A stretch of 64,000 bases of DNA from Nyssa sinensis (GCA_008638375.1 CM018032.1:4374501-4438500); one strand, 5' to 3'. Positions 22,301 through 35,460 are shown, counted from the first letter of the stretch. The notes: generated by a model from the letters alone, not told the origin. Numbers and translations are program-made.

Positions 22301-25300
22301 ACTTGCATCAATTTTTTTTTCCTTTTCTGTGTCTAGTTTGATTTGTTGCTTGGCTCTCTCAAAATTGTCCACCATGGGCAAAAGGCTCTCAATCACTTCT
22401 CCCTGGGCATCACTCCTTACTGTAAGTCTCTCCTTCTCTGATCTTTTCCTAAAATTATCAAAATCTGCTTGCAAGCGGATATATTTTTCCTTCCCAGAAT
22501 TTATCTCTGCTGACAAAGCTGAAACTTTTTGGAACAATTTGTTTTTCTCATTTTCTACCATGCATATTGTAGCCTCAACCTCAGACATAGTCTTTTCATC
22601 TCCATATACAATAGCCTCCTTGTAAACTTTCACGAGGGACTTCAAACTGGATGAATGTTTCTGATCTGCTTCACTTTCTGATATTTTCACATCATCCAGA
22701 TGAGCCTCATCTTCATTGTTTGTCTGGCAAAAACCAGTTTATAACAAGATTGTAGAGGATAAATAATCAAGGATAGAAAAGTAAACATTCAGTTCAATTT
22801 TCAGCTTTGTGGGAAAAAATGTGTGGAAAATGGGAAGCTCAAGTGGCTTTCTATGCGATTGAGTAATATTATACAGTTGTTTAAAATTTAAAAAAAATAA
22901 AAATAAAAAAGATCATGGAAAAGCAATAGGATCTCTTAGTGAAATGTCAACTGATGTAATGACGGCAAGATTAAAATCCAAAATAATAAGAAAAGAGATA
23001 AAGTTGTTTGAAATAAATTGAGCATTCAAGAAAGCATAACTACATGTTAAAAGTAAATATCCTCCAAAATAGGACACATAAGCCATTAGGCAGGCAAATA
23101 AATACCAAATTTTAATTCTACAATCAGCAAATACAAACAGGGAAATGTTTGTCAATTGACCTGGAATGTACCAACTACCCTTGATACCCATGGTTATAGA
23201 TATGTTAAAACTAACAAGAAAATAGGAATTATTCGTATATTAAAACTAATGTTCTAATGAAAACGGAGGGATTTTAGGAAGGATAGATTTCCTGTTGTTT
23301 GTTTAGGAAGGAATAACGGAGGGAAAGAAAAGGGACGACTTTCCTTCTAACCCAGGATCTATCTGCCCTCCCCCCTCACCCCCCCCAAAAAAAAAAAAAA
23401 AAAAAAATTTGGTCAGAGAAGTGCAGGGAAAGAAAAGGACCGAGTTAGGACTTGAGATCAATGGTTTAATTACTTTTATATTTATTTAAATGAAATAGAT
23501 TTATTTTTTTTATAACCCTTTCAATTAATGGTGAACCAAACCCATATCTTTCGGTGAAAAATGAAATCTTGTAAATACTTAAAAGGATGATAAAGCTAGT
23601 TTTTTGTTTTTTGTTTTTGAAAAGGTGCTATGAGCTTTTCCAAATCAACTAAAAAAAATTGACATTATACATAAGCTCATTCACAAAAAATACATTGTAT
23701 ATATAAAATAATCACTTTTTATAAGTGAGGGTATAATGGAAAAATACATATCTTTTACTTTTCCTTCCTATCATCATTCCTTTACCAAATAGTAGAAAAT
23801 TCAACCCCCCTCTCTCATTTTTCATTTACCAAACTAAAAAAGACTTCTATCCCCTAAGGATGGAAAGTCCATCCCTCCTACTTTTTATTCCTTCCATTTT
23901 CCAACCCTCCTACCGAACAGACCATAAGGAAAGCAGTGAGAGCCCCCATGAACTACTATGTGCATCAGGAAATCTCATCTGGTATACCTAAAGACACTGC
24001 TGCAAACAATCAATACAAAAAAGGTCTTAATACATTCAGCAACAACATAATTAGGGAAATGTTGTCTGCCAACTGAAATCCGCAGATTTCTTTTATCTGC
24101 TGATGCTGTTAAAAGGTCATTTTCATTTTCATATTATATCTTGGCATTACGGTGACGGAGTCCACGACAAACAAAATAGGGCTTTGAAAGATCTAATTGT
24201 ATATATCTACAAGTGCTTCCACAACAGTCCAACGCCACAAGTGTTTCAAACTTTATCATAAATTTACTTGGTTTTCAAGGCTCTGGGGAAGATGTGTGGA
24301 GACAAGGCCCCAGGATCCCTTATAACCCCCTATTAATTTCAATTAAGAAGATATCTGCTAAAAGTCTTAAACAGCTAGTACCCACAGTCTTTAGAGTTTG
24401 ACAAACATCTATAAACTTTCACAAACTTTGCCCAATTGACTATTCCTCTAATTGACAAAGTTTAATCTAAAGTTGAAATTTAAAAAATCTTGACTGCTAC
24501 ACAGTATTCATCCACAAAATTAACATTTAAAATATCTCAATACATTGACAAATTGTTAAACCCCATACTTAATGCCTTCTACATCATTTGTTCATTCAAA
24601 TTCATTATGTATTTAAAATTACAATGTCTAATAGTTCCTTAGACATTTCATTCTCCTCTAATTATGTTTCTCAAGATTCAAAAGACAAACGAAATAGCAA
24701 AGCATCTGAAATTATAGGTTTTAATTTCAAATTTAATTTCTCTAGAATTCGGGCCTTAAAGTTTAAACATCTTGTCACTGTTATTTCCTTTTTGTTTCTT
24801 TATTGATCATTGATGTATTTTATCTCATAATACCCCAATAGTAAGATCATATACTAACCTTATATTGGATTTTAACATGACTGCTAACTATTTTCTTAAG
24901 CCATCTTAATGAAAAGGTTTCAAGTTTCGAGAATCCCATTTGGTCTTCGATTTTCCTCAGGCCCTCGGAGAGTTAGTATGTTGGTAAATCCATATTTAAT
25001 AAATAAATCTTTTTGCTTCATACACTATAAAGCACACTACAACATAGCTGACCTTCATATGTCCTTTAGCAACAATATGGGCCAATTCAATATTCTCCAA
25101 TGCATGAATCTCCATTTTTTTGGCCCGGTCTAATAGGATGTTTCCAATTGTATCTATCACAGGATGTAATTTTGTTTCTTTGTTAAGACCTTATCTACCC
25201 TATATAAGCATACAAGCATTTAAAATTTTATATTTTCAAATCAAGGATCAAAATATCGTTTCGATGTATAGTTTCGGTTTATCCGGAAATGGAAACGTTT

Positions 25301-28300
25301 CGGAAACATAACGGAAACGGAAAAAAAATTGGAAACATGTGGAAACATAACTTAAAATTTATTTATTTATACAAATAAGCCTATTTATTGAATATTTGAG
25401 CATGTTTAAGCCATATACATCATATTCATAATAAATGACACTAATTCATAATAAATAACATAATAGATATATATTATGTAATATCCACGAATTAGATAAT
25501 TTAACACAAGTTACATATAAAATAAAAAGTAAAAAAAATAGTGATTTAAACCTATTATAATTAGTAACTTAGTATTAAAATAGTTGTTTCTCTACACTTT
25601 ATTTCCCCTAATACTTTTCTATTATTTTAGGAAAAATAATAAAAATATCTTCTTATAATTTTGAGTCTTAATCCTTGAAAAATAAATGGATATTATTTTT
25701 TACTAACTTCTAGAATTATTATTGATACAAAAGAAATGTTTTCTCTGATTCGGTATGTTTCCACTAGTTTCGGTATGTTTCCACGGAAACAATTTTGTTT
25801 CCATGGAAATATGTGAATTTCGATATTGCACTAGTGTTTCGTTTCGGTTCCCTGAAAAACGGAAACGTTTCGGCCGTTTCGATGAAAAAGAAACGAAATT
25901 TTGATCCTTGTTTCAAATCCTAGTTTCATTGCATCTTCGCAAAAATTTAAGATATTCATTTACTGTTGCCCTACTTCTAAGGATAGCTAGTAAAGGTTGG
26001 AGATAAATTCTTCCTGAAGAAAAAAATCAAACACTGGACCACCAGTATGCAGCTTGCACTACTCCGGAATTGAGTTGAAATAAGGATCCATCTTGTACTG
26101 ACGTTTAATAGACTCCAACCCAACATCAACAGACTTAGCTCCTAAAGAGAGAGCGTTCTGCTTATTACTTCATAGCATTTCACCATGCACATCCTACTCA
26201 TAAATGAACCTCATGAGCTACCACTTCATGTGCTTGTTAATTGAATATTTTCTTTTATACAAAGCTTTAAATAAGTATTATCAATATCATGTTCAGCCTT
26301 GTCCTTGTGGCACCTCTAACACATTCTAATGCAAATCTTCTTTCTGATTTCATCAGTGGTTTGCAAGACTAAATCATCTCAAACTGAAACCCTGGATTCC
26401 AATAAAGTTTGCCAGCTTAAAAGACCTAATTAATTCATAAAAATCATGGAATTAAAAAAAATTAAAATCTATCCATTATTTTAGCTAACTTCAGATCTAG
26501 CTTTGGCAACTTTGAAAAGCGGAATTAATTCTTTTTAGTTTTTAAAAGTTTAGGGAAGCTAAAGACCATAATGAAGATATACATTTTTTTTCCAATAAGT
26601 AATGAAGATTTTGCAAATTAAAATCTCATGCTTAGCAGGAAAAAAAATGGTTTTGAAAAGAGCTGAAATCGCAAAACAAAGATTCATGTTGACCAAAATG
26701 GGATGACACCCTATTGATTACAATATCTTCAAAATTCCACCTAGCCCCCTCTTGTTTGGAAAATCTTTAGGAACCACCCCTGTCATCAGGCACATGGGCT
26801 AACGCCTTTAAAAAAATAAATAAAACAATATAAGGTGTTGGATTTTGGGAATTTTGCTGCCTCATTTCATCCACCACCTTTCACCATTTTTTCTACCTGC
26901 TTCTCTCTCTCTCTCTCTCTCTCTCAGCTAAAACCCAGTTATTCAAGTACATAGTCAAAACCGAATTCAAAGTCATCAATGAACTTCATCGCAAATATTT
27001 GTACTTCGATACAAACAGCCTTGCACCCATTTTTCACCCCCATCCCATACACACATTACTCAATTTAATTTGGATAGTCAGATTATCAAGATTATCAACC
27101 TTTTTTGAGACTTAACAATGCAATCGTAAAATAGCCAATCAAAAGAGCAAGGTAAATTGCAAGTAGTCTAAATCATATTAGCATTAAAAAAAATGTGTCT
27201 TTTCTGTCTTTTCATATTTGTGGTATAATGCATGATACTGAAGAAACAAAACAAATACCCATTTGTTTGTCAAACTATTGTTACCTCCAAGATAGAGCAA
27301 TAAATGATCTGATTTTTATTACAATTGGTAATAAAATACAATAAATGATCTGATTTTGGAAACAAATTGGTTTATTTTCTTAAGCCAAATTTCAAATTGA
27401 CAAGATTGAATCATTGATTTCTGCATTTACTGACAAATGTCCAAGATAGTCTATGATTGGGTCAGTGGTTAAGAAAATAAAATAGGGGAGAGGTTTTCCT
27501 TTTTTGGTATCAAAGTAACTTGTATAAACAAGGACCCTAAGGGGGCACCCATGACCAAAAAAAAAAAAAGGGACTAGCTACAAAATTCAAAGCCTACGGT
27601 CCCCCAAAAAGTCAATAAGCCTATCTAAATACATAAGGCATTCTTCCTTAATCCAAAAGAAAAACGTTTTCAAAAATGTATATTTCGATTTCCAAGGGGG
27701 AGACTCCTCCCCTTCAAAAACTCTTTTATTCCTTTCTACACACCAAATGAGGCAAATAGGCGCCATACTCCACGCAATACACAGCTCCTTTCTAATTCAT
27801 TTGCACCTCCAAGGTCCATCCCAAGAGAAGTTGTTTGATACTAACCAGCATTACCCATTTGCATCCCATGCTACTTTGCAATTCATAAGAAGATGGTCAC
27901 TCGATTCTTCTTCCTCTTTACGCAAAGGACAGCGACTTGCAAGGTGATAGCCTCTCTTCCTAAGGTTGTCCAATGTGAGATTAGCAACCCCCCAGCCACC
28001 TCATAAGCAAAAAAAGCGGCTTTTAAAGGACCTCTAGTCTTCCAAATCTCTTTCAATGGAAATGAGTTGTCCTTCCCAATCACCAACTTCTTATAGAAAG
28101 AGTGAACCGAAAATGTGTCATCCCCTACTCCTTCCCATGTGATCCCATCCCTCCTCCCCTCCACCAAATCCACCTTGCTCAACAAAACCATTAGCTTCTC
28201 ACCACCTCCACCTCCCCCAATTCTCAACCATAAAAATTCCTTCTAAACTTTGGGCTCTACATCCTTCTACCCCCTACTCTCTCCATATTCTCCACTACCA

Positions 28301-31300
28301 CCCTATCCCTATCCCTTGCAAGAAGATAAAGGTTAAGAAACCTCTCCCTTAACACCCCTTCACGGCTCCAAGGATCCCCCCAAAGCTTCACCCTCTTTCC
28401 ATCACCGACATCAAGCTTAATGTGTTAAGAGAAAACACCCCTCCCCTTTATAATTGCCTTCCACACCCATAAGCTCCCAAAGCATCCTTGGAGAACCACT
28501 CCCTCTCATCACATCCATACTTGGTACATATCACCCTTCTCCATAGCGCTTGCTCCTCCAATGCAAACCACCAATTCCACTTACCCAACGAGGCCTTCTT
28601 GAACAAGGACAAGTCATTGAACCCATCCAAATAAAAATTTCCTTTGAATCTTCTCAAGTTTCAAGTGATCTGAAACTAGCATCAGAAAGAAAGACATAAT
28701 ATGTGGCAAGATTCTCCAACGTACTCCTTATAAGAGTGATCCTCCCCCCCACCCCCACCGCCACCGCCACCGGGCGGACAAATAATTCCTCTTCCATCCT
28801 ACTAGCCTCTTTTGAAATCTCTCTATCATTGTGTCCCATATTCCAGCCGATTTTGAAAATGCCCCCAACGGCAACCCTAGATATTTGGCAGGAAAGCTAC
28901 CCTCTACACAACCCATGCCCCACACCATCTCCTCCATCGCAGCTAGTTCTCCTACTGAAATAATCTTGTCTTCTTGACATTCACCTTCAGGCCCAACACA
29001 ATCTCAAAGCAGATCAAGATGCCACGAAGGAAGTATAGATGCGTCTCCTTGGCCTCACAAAACACAATAATATCATCAGCAAACAACAAGTGGAAAATCT
29101 CTACCTGTCTCCTATCACCACCCTCAATCACAAACCCCCTAATCATACCTCTTTGTCTCGCCCTATCGATCATCCTGCTTGAAGCCTCTATGACAATGAT
29201 AAACAAGAATGGGGATAGGGGATCCATTAATCAACACCGACTATGAAACAGAAGCAATTCATGCTTGGATCCACCTCCACCATCTCTCACAAAAGCCCAT
29301 CCTTTCCATCAAGAATAGGAGGAATTTCCAATTTGCATAATCGTAGGCTTTTTCGATGTTTAGCTTACACACTAAACCCTTCTTCTTTCATTTGTTCCTC
29401 GCATCAACACATTCATTAACAATTAGGGTTGCATCCATAATCTGTCTTCCACCCACAAAAGCATTGTGGCTAGGAAAATTGATTTTGCTCATAACCATCC
29501 TCAATCTCAATGCTAGAACCTTGGCTAGAAGCTTGTACAGACTCCCCACCAAACTAATTGGCCTACAATCCCTCATATTCTCCGCTCCTTCGTTTTCGGG
29601 AACCAATGCTATAAACAAGGCATTGAAGCTCTTCTCTCTTCTTACAAGTTTCATACATATAGACACTTTAAAAAAAAACTCGTAGCAAACAGAGGAAATG
29701 ATCGTGTTATATCTGCTTCCACAACACGTATCATATCAATTATTTGATAGTACTTAAACTTTATAAGGCAGATGGAAGATCGACAAAGTAACCTTTCTAT
29801 TTCAACAAGTTACTACTAAAAAAATTAAGAAAGAGAGAAAAAGTAAAAAGCAAAAATCCAGGAATAAAATCCTACAGTTTACTAAATGATTCCAGTTCAG
29901 CAGAATGTTATCTAAACAAAATTTCACCAAAGCATTGTTGAATACTTTAGATGGATAAAAACATGCATCCGTTGGCAGATTGTAGAGGCCATATCATTTG
30001 GCAAGCGAGATAATCAAGAGAATTGATGTAGGAAAGTTTTAGGAAGCCTTGAATAAAGCTACTTGTAAAGGATTTTGTGATAGGCTTTGATTATGGAAAG
30101 CTTGTAGAGTTAGGATTTTACAAGGTTGAGGTGGTAGAGTTTGAGCTTCAAAAAGGAATAATATTGGCTTATTTCAAAAATGATTGGTCGCAAGTTTTTC
30201 AGGAAAAAAAAAAATTGTGCTGGGAATATTGGACAATGAGTATTCTGTAGTTTTTGTACTAAACTATAGGCCAATGGATGGGGGAATGGGTTAGGATTCA
30301 TTATGACGTCGTATCGTAGGATTTTGGCGCTGAAATAGCGACCGAATTAGGGCTATGAATAGTAACTCAGATATAGTAACTTGAAGAAACTTATGCTTCA
30401 CCCTTGCAAGGGTTAAACAACATCAAACAAACAGAAATAAAATTCCCATAATTCAACTCTTATTGGATAAAAAGATTAAATAACTTTTTGTAGCATGTAG
30501 ATTTTTTTTTACTGTTACTAGGACTATGACTCCAAAAATAAGTGTAGGAAACTTTTATTAACAAAGACTATTCTATACTAACTATGATTCCAAATAAAAA
30601 TCAAATAACATAACTTGACCAAAAGACCCATGGAATTTCAAGTTAAAGGACTTAAGGGCATATTTTCCCTAAGGATGGGATCAAAATTTCGTTTCATATT
30701 GTTGTTTCGGTCACCCAAAAAACAGAAACACTTCGGAAACATAGTGGAAACGATAAAAAAAATTAAAATATGTAGAAATACTTGAAACATAAAGTAATAT
30801 ATATATATATATGGGGATGTGTAAAGATAAATATTATAATTAATTAATTAAAAATGTTTTAGAGTACATGTCCATCTAGATAATAAGATACTAGGGTGAA
30901 ATTGAAAAAAAAAATATATAAATGTAAAGTAGTCATTAATACCAAATAACTATTTACTAATTATAAACTAGTATAAATATTTTGAGCTAACTTTTTTTTT
31001 GTAATATGAAATTATTATATATTTGTTATAAAATATGTAAACTTATTATAATTAAAAACAATGTCATAACATAGTAGATATATACTGTGTAGTATACACA
31101 AATTAAATAATTTAACACAAGTTACATATAGAATAATACGTTAAACAAATAACAATTTAAACCTATTATAATTAATAACTATGTATTAAAATAAATTGTT
31201 TATCTACATTTTAGTTTCGCTACTACTACTTTTCCTTATCTACTATTTTTGGAAAAAAAAAATATCTTCTTGTAAATTCTTCAATCTTCTCCTCCATTTG

Positions 31301-32851
31301 AAAAACAAATAGATATTATCTTTTACCAACTTTTAGATTTATTATTGATACAAAAAAAATGATTCTACTGTTTCAGTATATTTCCACTACTTTCGGTATA
31401 TTTCAACGGAAAAAACTTTAATTCCATCGAAACATGTGAATTTTGGTATTCTATTAATGTTTTGTTTCAGTTCACTCAGAAACGGAAACATTTCGGTCGT
31501 TTCAATAGGAAAAAAAAAAAATTTGATCCTCGATTTTCCCCCATTTACTAGGAAAATTCTTGAAGTTTGATTCTTTCCAATAATTTCTTAAGTTTTCTGT
31601 TTTAGTTTTAACTGAATACTTTTTAGAAATAACAATAAAGTGTGATAAAGTTGAATATTTCAAAATCTTCATAAATACTCAAATTAACTCAACAAAGCCT
31701 GATCCCAATACGACACAAGTCATAATATTGACCAAAATTCTAAAACTAATCCAATATATTTTTGCCAAATAATTAATCAATTTAATTTAGTCATTAACTA
31801 CAAATTCAACTTCTTCTGAGTAATTTGTCTCATCTGATCACCAATTTGGCAAAAATCAACCCAGGTAATCTTTGATCAGCAACCTCTTTTCACTTGGGGA
31901 CAACCTAACACTAGTTCATTCCTTCCTCATAGCAAGGATAGGCAGATTAAGAATATTAATTAAAAGGCACCAATGGGGATGCAACCCATGCATAGAGAGG
32001 CTCCAATAGAGCTGCATATTGCCAATTCTTTTAGTCAGTTTCAGTGTTGCTACAAAACCTGAAGCTTTATGGCAGGGATTATAATGGGCTCTTTGTTGTC
32101 ATTGGAATCAGCTATAGATTAAGGAAGATACTGAGAACATCGTTGACCTCATTCGAGTAAATGTCAGTTCCTACAAAGTAGAAAGACATCTCGTCTTCTA
32201 ACGAAAAAATTTCTAAACCATAAATGCAAGTCTCAAACCATTTTTAGCAATGGAAGTTTCCTGCAGATAATGGTACAATTAATGGTTTGAGGTCAAAAAG
32301 AAATTCAACACAAGTTCTATAGAAGTAAGAACTGAAATTATATATATATATATATATGTTGTACTTTTATAGCTTTCACTATATCACGTCATTAGTTAGT
32401 CGAAAGCATCAGCTAATGGTAACCCAAAAAAAAAAAAATTATAACACCCATATGATTCCCTTCAACACAACATAAACAAACAAACGATAACTGGAGTGTT
32501 TTATAAATCAACCAAAACATCAATCCAACAGAATAAAGCAAAATCGATGAAAAGCTTTTCTAAACTTTCAAAACGAAACAATATTAATAATTTTAGGGCA
32601 TAAGAGAGAGAACTTACATGAATAGTAGAGTTGACGGTGAGAGAAGATCTAAAAGAACGCTTGTTGTTGATTGGAGAAAAATTGGAAAAACAAAACCCTA
32701 TGATGGGTTTGCTGAGAAGAATAGGGCGATGGTGTTGTTGTGATCGAAGAGCTAGGGTTCTGAATTGAAGGGTTCTGGAGGGTTCTGAGGCCGAGGCAGA
32801 GAAGCGAGGAGTGTAGAGAGAGAAATTGTTGGAAAGAGGAACAGCCATCAT
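19149..32851 (-). CDS. GrpE protein, chloroplastic (Hsp70 nucleotide-exchange factor)
   Basis: Three exons, 32618-32851, 22211-22723 and 19149-19358, join in phase 0 with GT-AG borders (donors GTAAGT at both) into 318 residues. Residues 1-78 are a Ser/Arg-rich, acid-poor transit peptide. Residues 79-249 hold the long dimerisation helix and core ([47 protein letters not shown]). Residues 250-318 hold the beta domain ([29 protein letters not shown]). The protein should release ADP from plastid Hsp70, in the stroma. Length is close to that of plastid GrpE proteins. Introns are large: 9894 bp (22724-32617) and 2852 bp (19359-22210), both full of transposable elements. The 3' flank runs to about 18880. 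No damage is seen in the coding exons. Confidence 0.9.
20446..22075. mobile_element. TIR element in GrpE intron 2 (TTTTAAAAGGCG ends)
   Basis: The left end TTTTAAAAGGCG and the right end CGCCTTTTAAAA are inverted copies. Inside, aggcg/cgcct phrases recur near both ends. No clean target duplication is found and no transposase frame is seen. It contains a smaller nested element at 20693-21282. The rest is T/C-rich DNA whose long frames (21452-21793) are not coding-like. Confidence 0.5.
20693..21282. mobile_element. hAT-like non-autonomous element (590 bp)
   Basis: Left end CATAGTTACCAAAACC and right end AATAACTATG form imperfect inverted repeats, extended by CCGAACC/GGTTCAG. Flanks are aagtgaag (20685-20692) and aactgaag (21283-21290), an 8-bp target duplication with one change, as for hAT elements. 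No ORF. Confidence 0.6.
22211..22723 (-). CDS. GrpE exon 2 (coiled-coil helix and core)
   Basis: Acceptor ttttgccag, then [20 protein letters not shown]. The 171-codon exon carries acidic and coiled-coil segments and the GrpE core, ending GKPFDPS before donor GTAAGT. The exon starts upstream of the first in-frame GTG. Confidence 0.9.
22724..23296. other. GrpE intron 1, 3' part
   Basis: Intron DNA next to the exon 2 acceptor. No repeat or gene is recognised. Confidence 0.6.
23297..23925. mobile_element. Purine/pyrimidine-rich MITE-like element
   Basis: A purine-rich left end (gtttgtttaggaaggaataa) faces a pyrimidine-rich right end (attccttccattttccaacc, cctaccgaacagac). These are imperfect inverted repeats of a type common in plant MITEs. 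It contains a C-then-A homopolymer block near 23370-23407. Exact ends and target duplication are unresolved. A similar-looking unit lies at 60165-60665. Confidence 0.45.
23926..25233. other. GrpE intron 1, unannotated
   Basis: AT-rich intron sequence with no recognised gene, repeat or RNA. Confidence 0.5.
25242..25910. mobile_element. hAT-like non-autonomous element, copy 1 (669 bp)
   Basis: Perfect 13-bp terminal inverted repeat CAAGGATCAAAAT at both ends, flanked by a perfect 8-bp target duplication TTTCAAAT (25234-25241 and 25911-25918). Subterminal regions are dense in ggaaacg/cgtttcc phrases on both sides. The middle is AT-rich with no ORF. A second member of the family lies at 30670-31532. 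Confidence 0.8.
26059..26215 (-). pseudogene. Unidentified gene fragment in GrpE intron 1
   Basis: The minus strand reads a coherent stretch [20 protein letters not shown] with [16 protein letters not shown] and a stop at 26059-26061. It is preceded, with two stops, by YE, DVHGEML. The composition looks protein-like rather than random. I do not recognise the family. It may be a retrocopy fragment or chance. Confidence 0.25.
26216..27497. other. GrpE intron 1, unannotated
   Basis: AT-rich intron sequence. It holds a (CT)n run at about 26903-26926 and no recognised gene. Confidence 0.5.
27498..29690 (-). mobile_element. 5'-truncated L1-type LINE, copy 1
   Basis: On the minus strand: RT blocks [20 protein letters not shown] and [19 protein letters not shown]; then [20 protein letters not shown], and [13 protein letters not shown] with a catalytic Asp. 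[20 protein letters not shown] and [10 protein letters not shown] with the catalytic ADD pair follow. Next come KYLGLPLGA and, at 27883-28227, the zf-RVT region ([33 protein letters not shown]). The 3' end lies near the T-run at 27498 (plus strand). Shared 3' sequence gtataaacaagg links it to the LINE at 47392. The first part of RT and all of ORF1 are missing. Sense orientation relative to GrpE. Confidence 0.85.
29691..30661. other. GrpE intron 1, unannotated
   Basis: AT-rich intron sequence with no gene recognised. Confidence 0.5.
30670..31532. mobile_element. hAT-like non-autonomous element, copy 2 (863 bp)
   Basis: Same family as 25242-25910: subterminal gaaac/gtttc clusters and matching internal phrases (acacaagttacatataga, tttaaacctattataatta). 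Flanked by a perfect 8-bp target duplication ATTTTCCC (30662-30669 and 31533-31540). Its left terminus carries a small insertion (GGATGGGATCAAAATTTCG). Confidence 0.75.
31541..32617. other. GrpE intron 1, 5' part
   Basis: Intron DNA adjoining exon 1, with a (TA)n run at about 32340-32357 and an A-run at 32427-32438. No gene recognised. Confidence 0.5.
32618..32851 (-). CDS. GrpE exon 1 (start codon and plastid transit peptide)
   Basis: Starts with two adjacent ATGs (32849-32851 and 32846-32848). Only one acidic residue occurs before residue 60, with many Ser, Arg and Leu, as expected of a stroma-targeting peptide. Ends at NSTIH before donor GTAAGT. Confidence 0.85.
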
Positions 32852-33010
32852 AGTCTGGAGATTCGATTTTGCTGTTTTTAGTTAACGCTTTTGCTAAATC
32901 TTCGGATACTAAAACTTGGAATGGGTGCTTCAGTGCAATGAAAGGGCTTTGTCAGTGCGCTGACAGTCGGTTTAGGGTTTGTTCGGTTCTTAATTTTTTC
33001 CAATTTGCCG
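32852..33010 (-). promoter_or_regulatory. Putative GrpE promoter with telo-box
   Basis: TTAGGGTTT (32972-32980; AAACCCTAA on the gene strand) is a telo-box, frequent in promoters of housekeeping and plastid-biogenesis genes. No perfect heat-shock element and no obvious TATA box are seen within about 150 bp of the ATG. Transcription start not determined. Confidence 0.35.
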
Positions 33011-35457
33011 ACTGCAACAGTGTCCATAAATAATTATACAACCTGCTCAAAATATATGAACATTATTTCCAATTCACTCTTAACAATTAAAAAAAAATTA
33101 TTAGTAATAACAATCGAAGATAAAAAAATTATTAATTATTAAAATTAATAATTTTTAAATTTTTTTATTAATCAAAAAATATTCTTTATATGTATATGAC
33201 TTTCGATTTAAAAAAATATTTTATATACAAATTTTCAAAAATATTTTAATTTTTCATAAAAATATATATAATATTTCGACTTAAGTTATTAAAAAAAATT
33301 AAGGTTCTTTTGAATTAAGTAAATTGTATTTTTTATACTTATAATTTTTTCACTTACTACACTTTTATTCCAACTATGTAAAATTAATAAGAAATCTCGT
33401 AAATTAAATATATATATATAAGTATATATATATGACTTTTTTCTATCTTATAATTAATATTCTAAATGATTTTTTGAAAAGTATTAATTATTAAATAATA
33501 GAATTATTAATTATACACCTTAAAACCAAGTTAGTTTCACAAAATTTTATTAATTATTAAAATTTATTAACTTTTTTAATATTAATTATAAGATGATTAA
33601 TTGTATAAATATGAATGACAATTTAACATGTTCCATTGAAAAATTTTCAAACTTGTCCCTAATAAACGGGTTTCGAAAAATTATTTTTACCTTGTTAGGA
33701 TTAGAGACAAGTTTGGGAAAAAGGCACCTCACTCAACCCGATTATATAAAATAAAAATAAAAAAAGAGTTTTGTACCATAAAATCAATATTTATAATGAA
33801 TTTTTTTAGTCACCTGTTATAAGTTATACAAACTTGAAAGAATTATATGTTTAAAAAAATAAAATAATGTCATTTTAGTTCTCTATTAACATATATATTT
33901 CTTATTTTAACAAATATATCGTTTTATTTGAAATATGTTAATTACAATTAATTTAATAAAATAAATTAATTAATTAATATTTCAAACAAAAGAAATTTTA
34001 ATGAGAATCCACCCCCGCCTATCATAGGATTTAAACAGGTTCTCCAATCGTTGCCATCCCTAATAACCAATAGTAATTTTTTTTATTTCTTTTGGAATAA
34101 ATTACATTGACCTCCCTCTAACATAATAATTTATAATTTTTTTTTGCTAATGTTAGTAATTTAATTTTTTAAAAATAATAAATTTGCTATTATAAGTTTA
34201 ACACTTTTTTACTAAAAATTAATAAACATATAAGGATAAATTTGTAAAATTATTAACACTATTAATGCCTCTGAGAAGGGATATTAGTGTAATTAGTCAA
34301 ATAAAAAAAGCTGTTATTTATAATTCTCAAAAGCCTATAATTGTACATTATTTTGACCGAGTGGCTATACATAATTGTACTATTTGCTTTAATAATTGTA
34401 CATTTTTTAAAATTTACTCTTAATAATAAATAATACAATAAACACCGATCAAAAAAATTATACTATGAGTAATAATATTTTTTTTAGCAGAATAGTGGCT
34501 ATAAATAATTCTACCACCTACTTTAATAATTATTCATTTTTTTGATAAAAATTATATTCACCCTACCAATAAAGTTATTTTATAATTTACCACCCAACCG
34601 ATATAAATTGGCAATGAAGGGTTTGAGAAGAGTGTTTCACCTTTTTTATATTATTATCATTTTTTATTTTTTTAATTTAGTTAATTTTTACTGTTTTTAA
34701 TTAATTATTCAAAATTATACCAAAATTGTTAAATACAACTTATCTAATAAAGATTTATTATCCCCCCACCCGAGACTTCACTTTAAGGGTGCAATTCGGG
34801 TAAGTCAATTCGAGTTTATCCATTTTAGTAATTCTTCAATCTTAATTAATAGAAAATAACTAATTAAATAAAAATATGTCAGATAAATTATGAAATTAAT
34901 TAATTAATGATGAATATGATATAATAGACCTAAAATAGAATTTTAAAAATTTATTTAGAACTCGTGTAAGTCATGAGTCACAGAATTACATAGTCAAATA
35001 TGAGGCACAAAAAAATTTGAAGATTTTAAAATTGAATTTAAGAAAATGAATTGTGTATTTAAAATTTACACGTCAAAATTAGTTATAGTTCAAATTTTAA
35101 TGCCATTCCAATACAATTTTTTTCAGAACATATGCATGGTCAACTAGCCACATGGTATCTAAATGTGTGTGCACCAGATTTCTCGAGGAAGCTTGGGGTT
35201 GATCCTTAGAAAGGATATGTGGCATGGTCTTATTGGGCAAAAGATATATAGAGAGATGTTAGGGTGTAGTGAGGGAGTATGGTATCATGTGTATGTGTGT
35301 GTGATATTAAGTGATTGGGACCAGGGAGGCCATCCCCTCTTCCTCACTTCCAGTGGCAGACCTGCCCCTCCCACCTTCCCTCTCTTTTTAAAACCTTTCT
35401 TCCCTCTCCCTCTCCCTCTCCCTCCGTTTCCATCCCCACCCAAGTGTCTTGTGTGTG
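33011..35457. other. Very AT-rich intergenic region
   Basis: Long A/T tracts and many taattaatt phrases. Two similar blocks (about 34355 and 34493, with gtggctata and aataattgta phrases) form a degenerate duplication of about 137 bp. The last 300 bp are pyrimidine-rich with (ctctcc)n. No gene recognised. Confidence 0.5.
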
Positions 35458-35460
35458 TAA

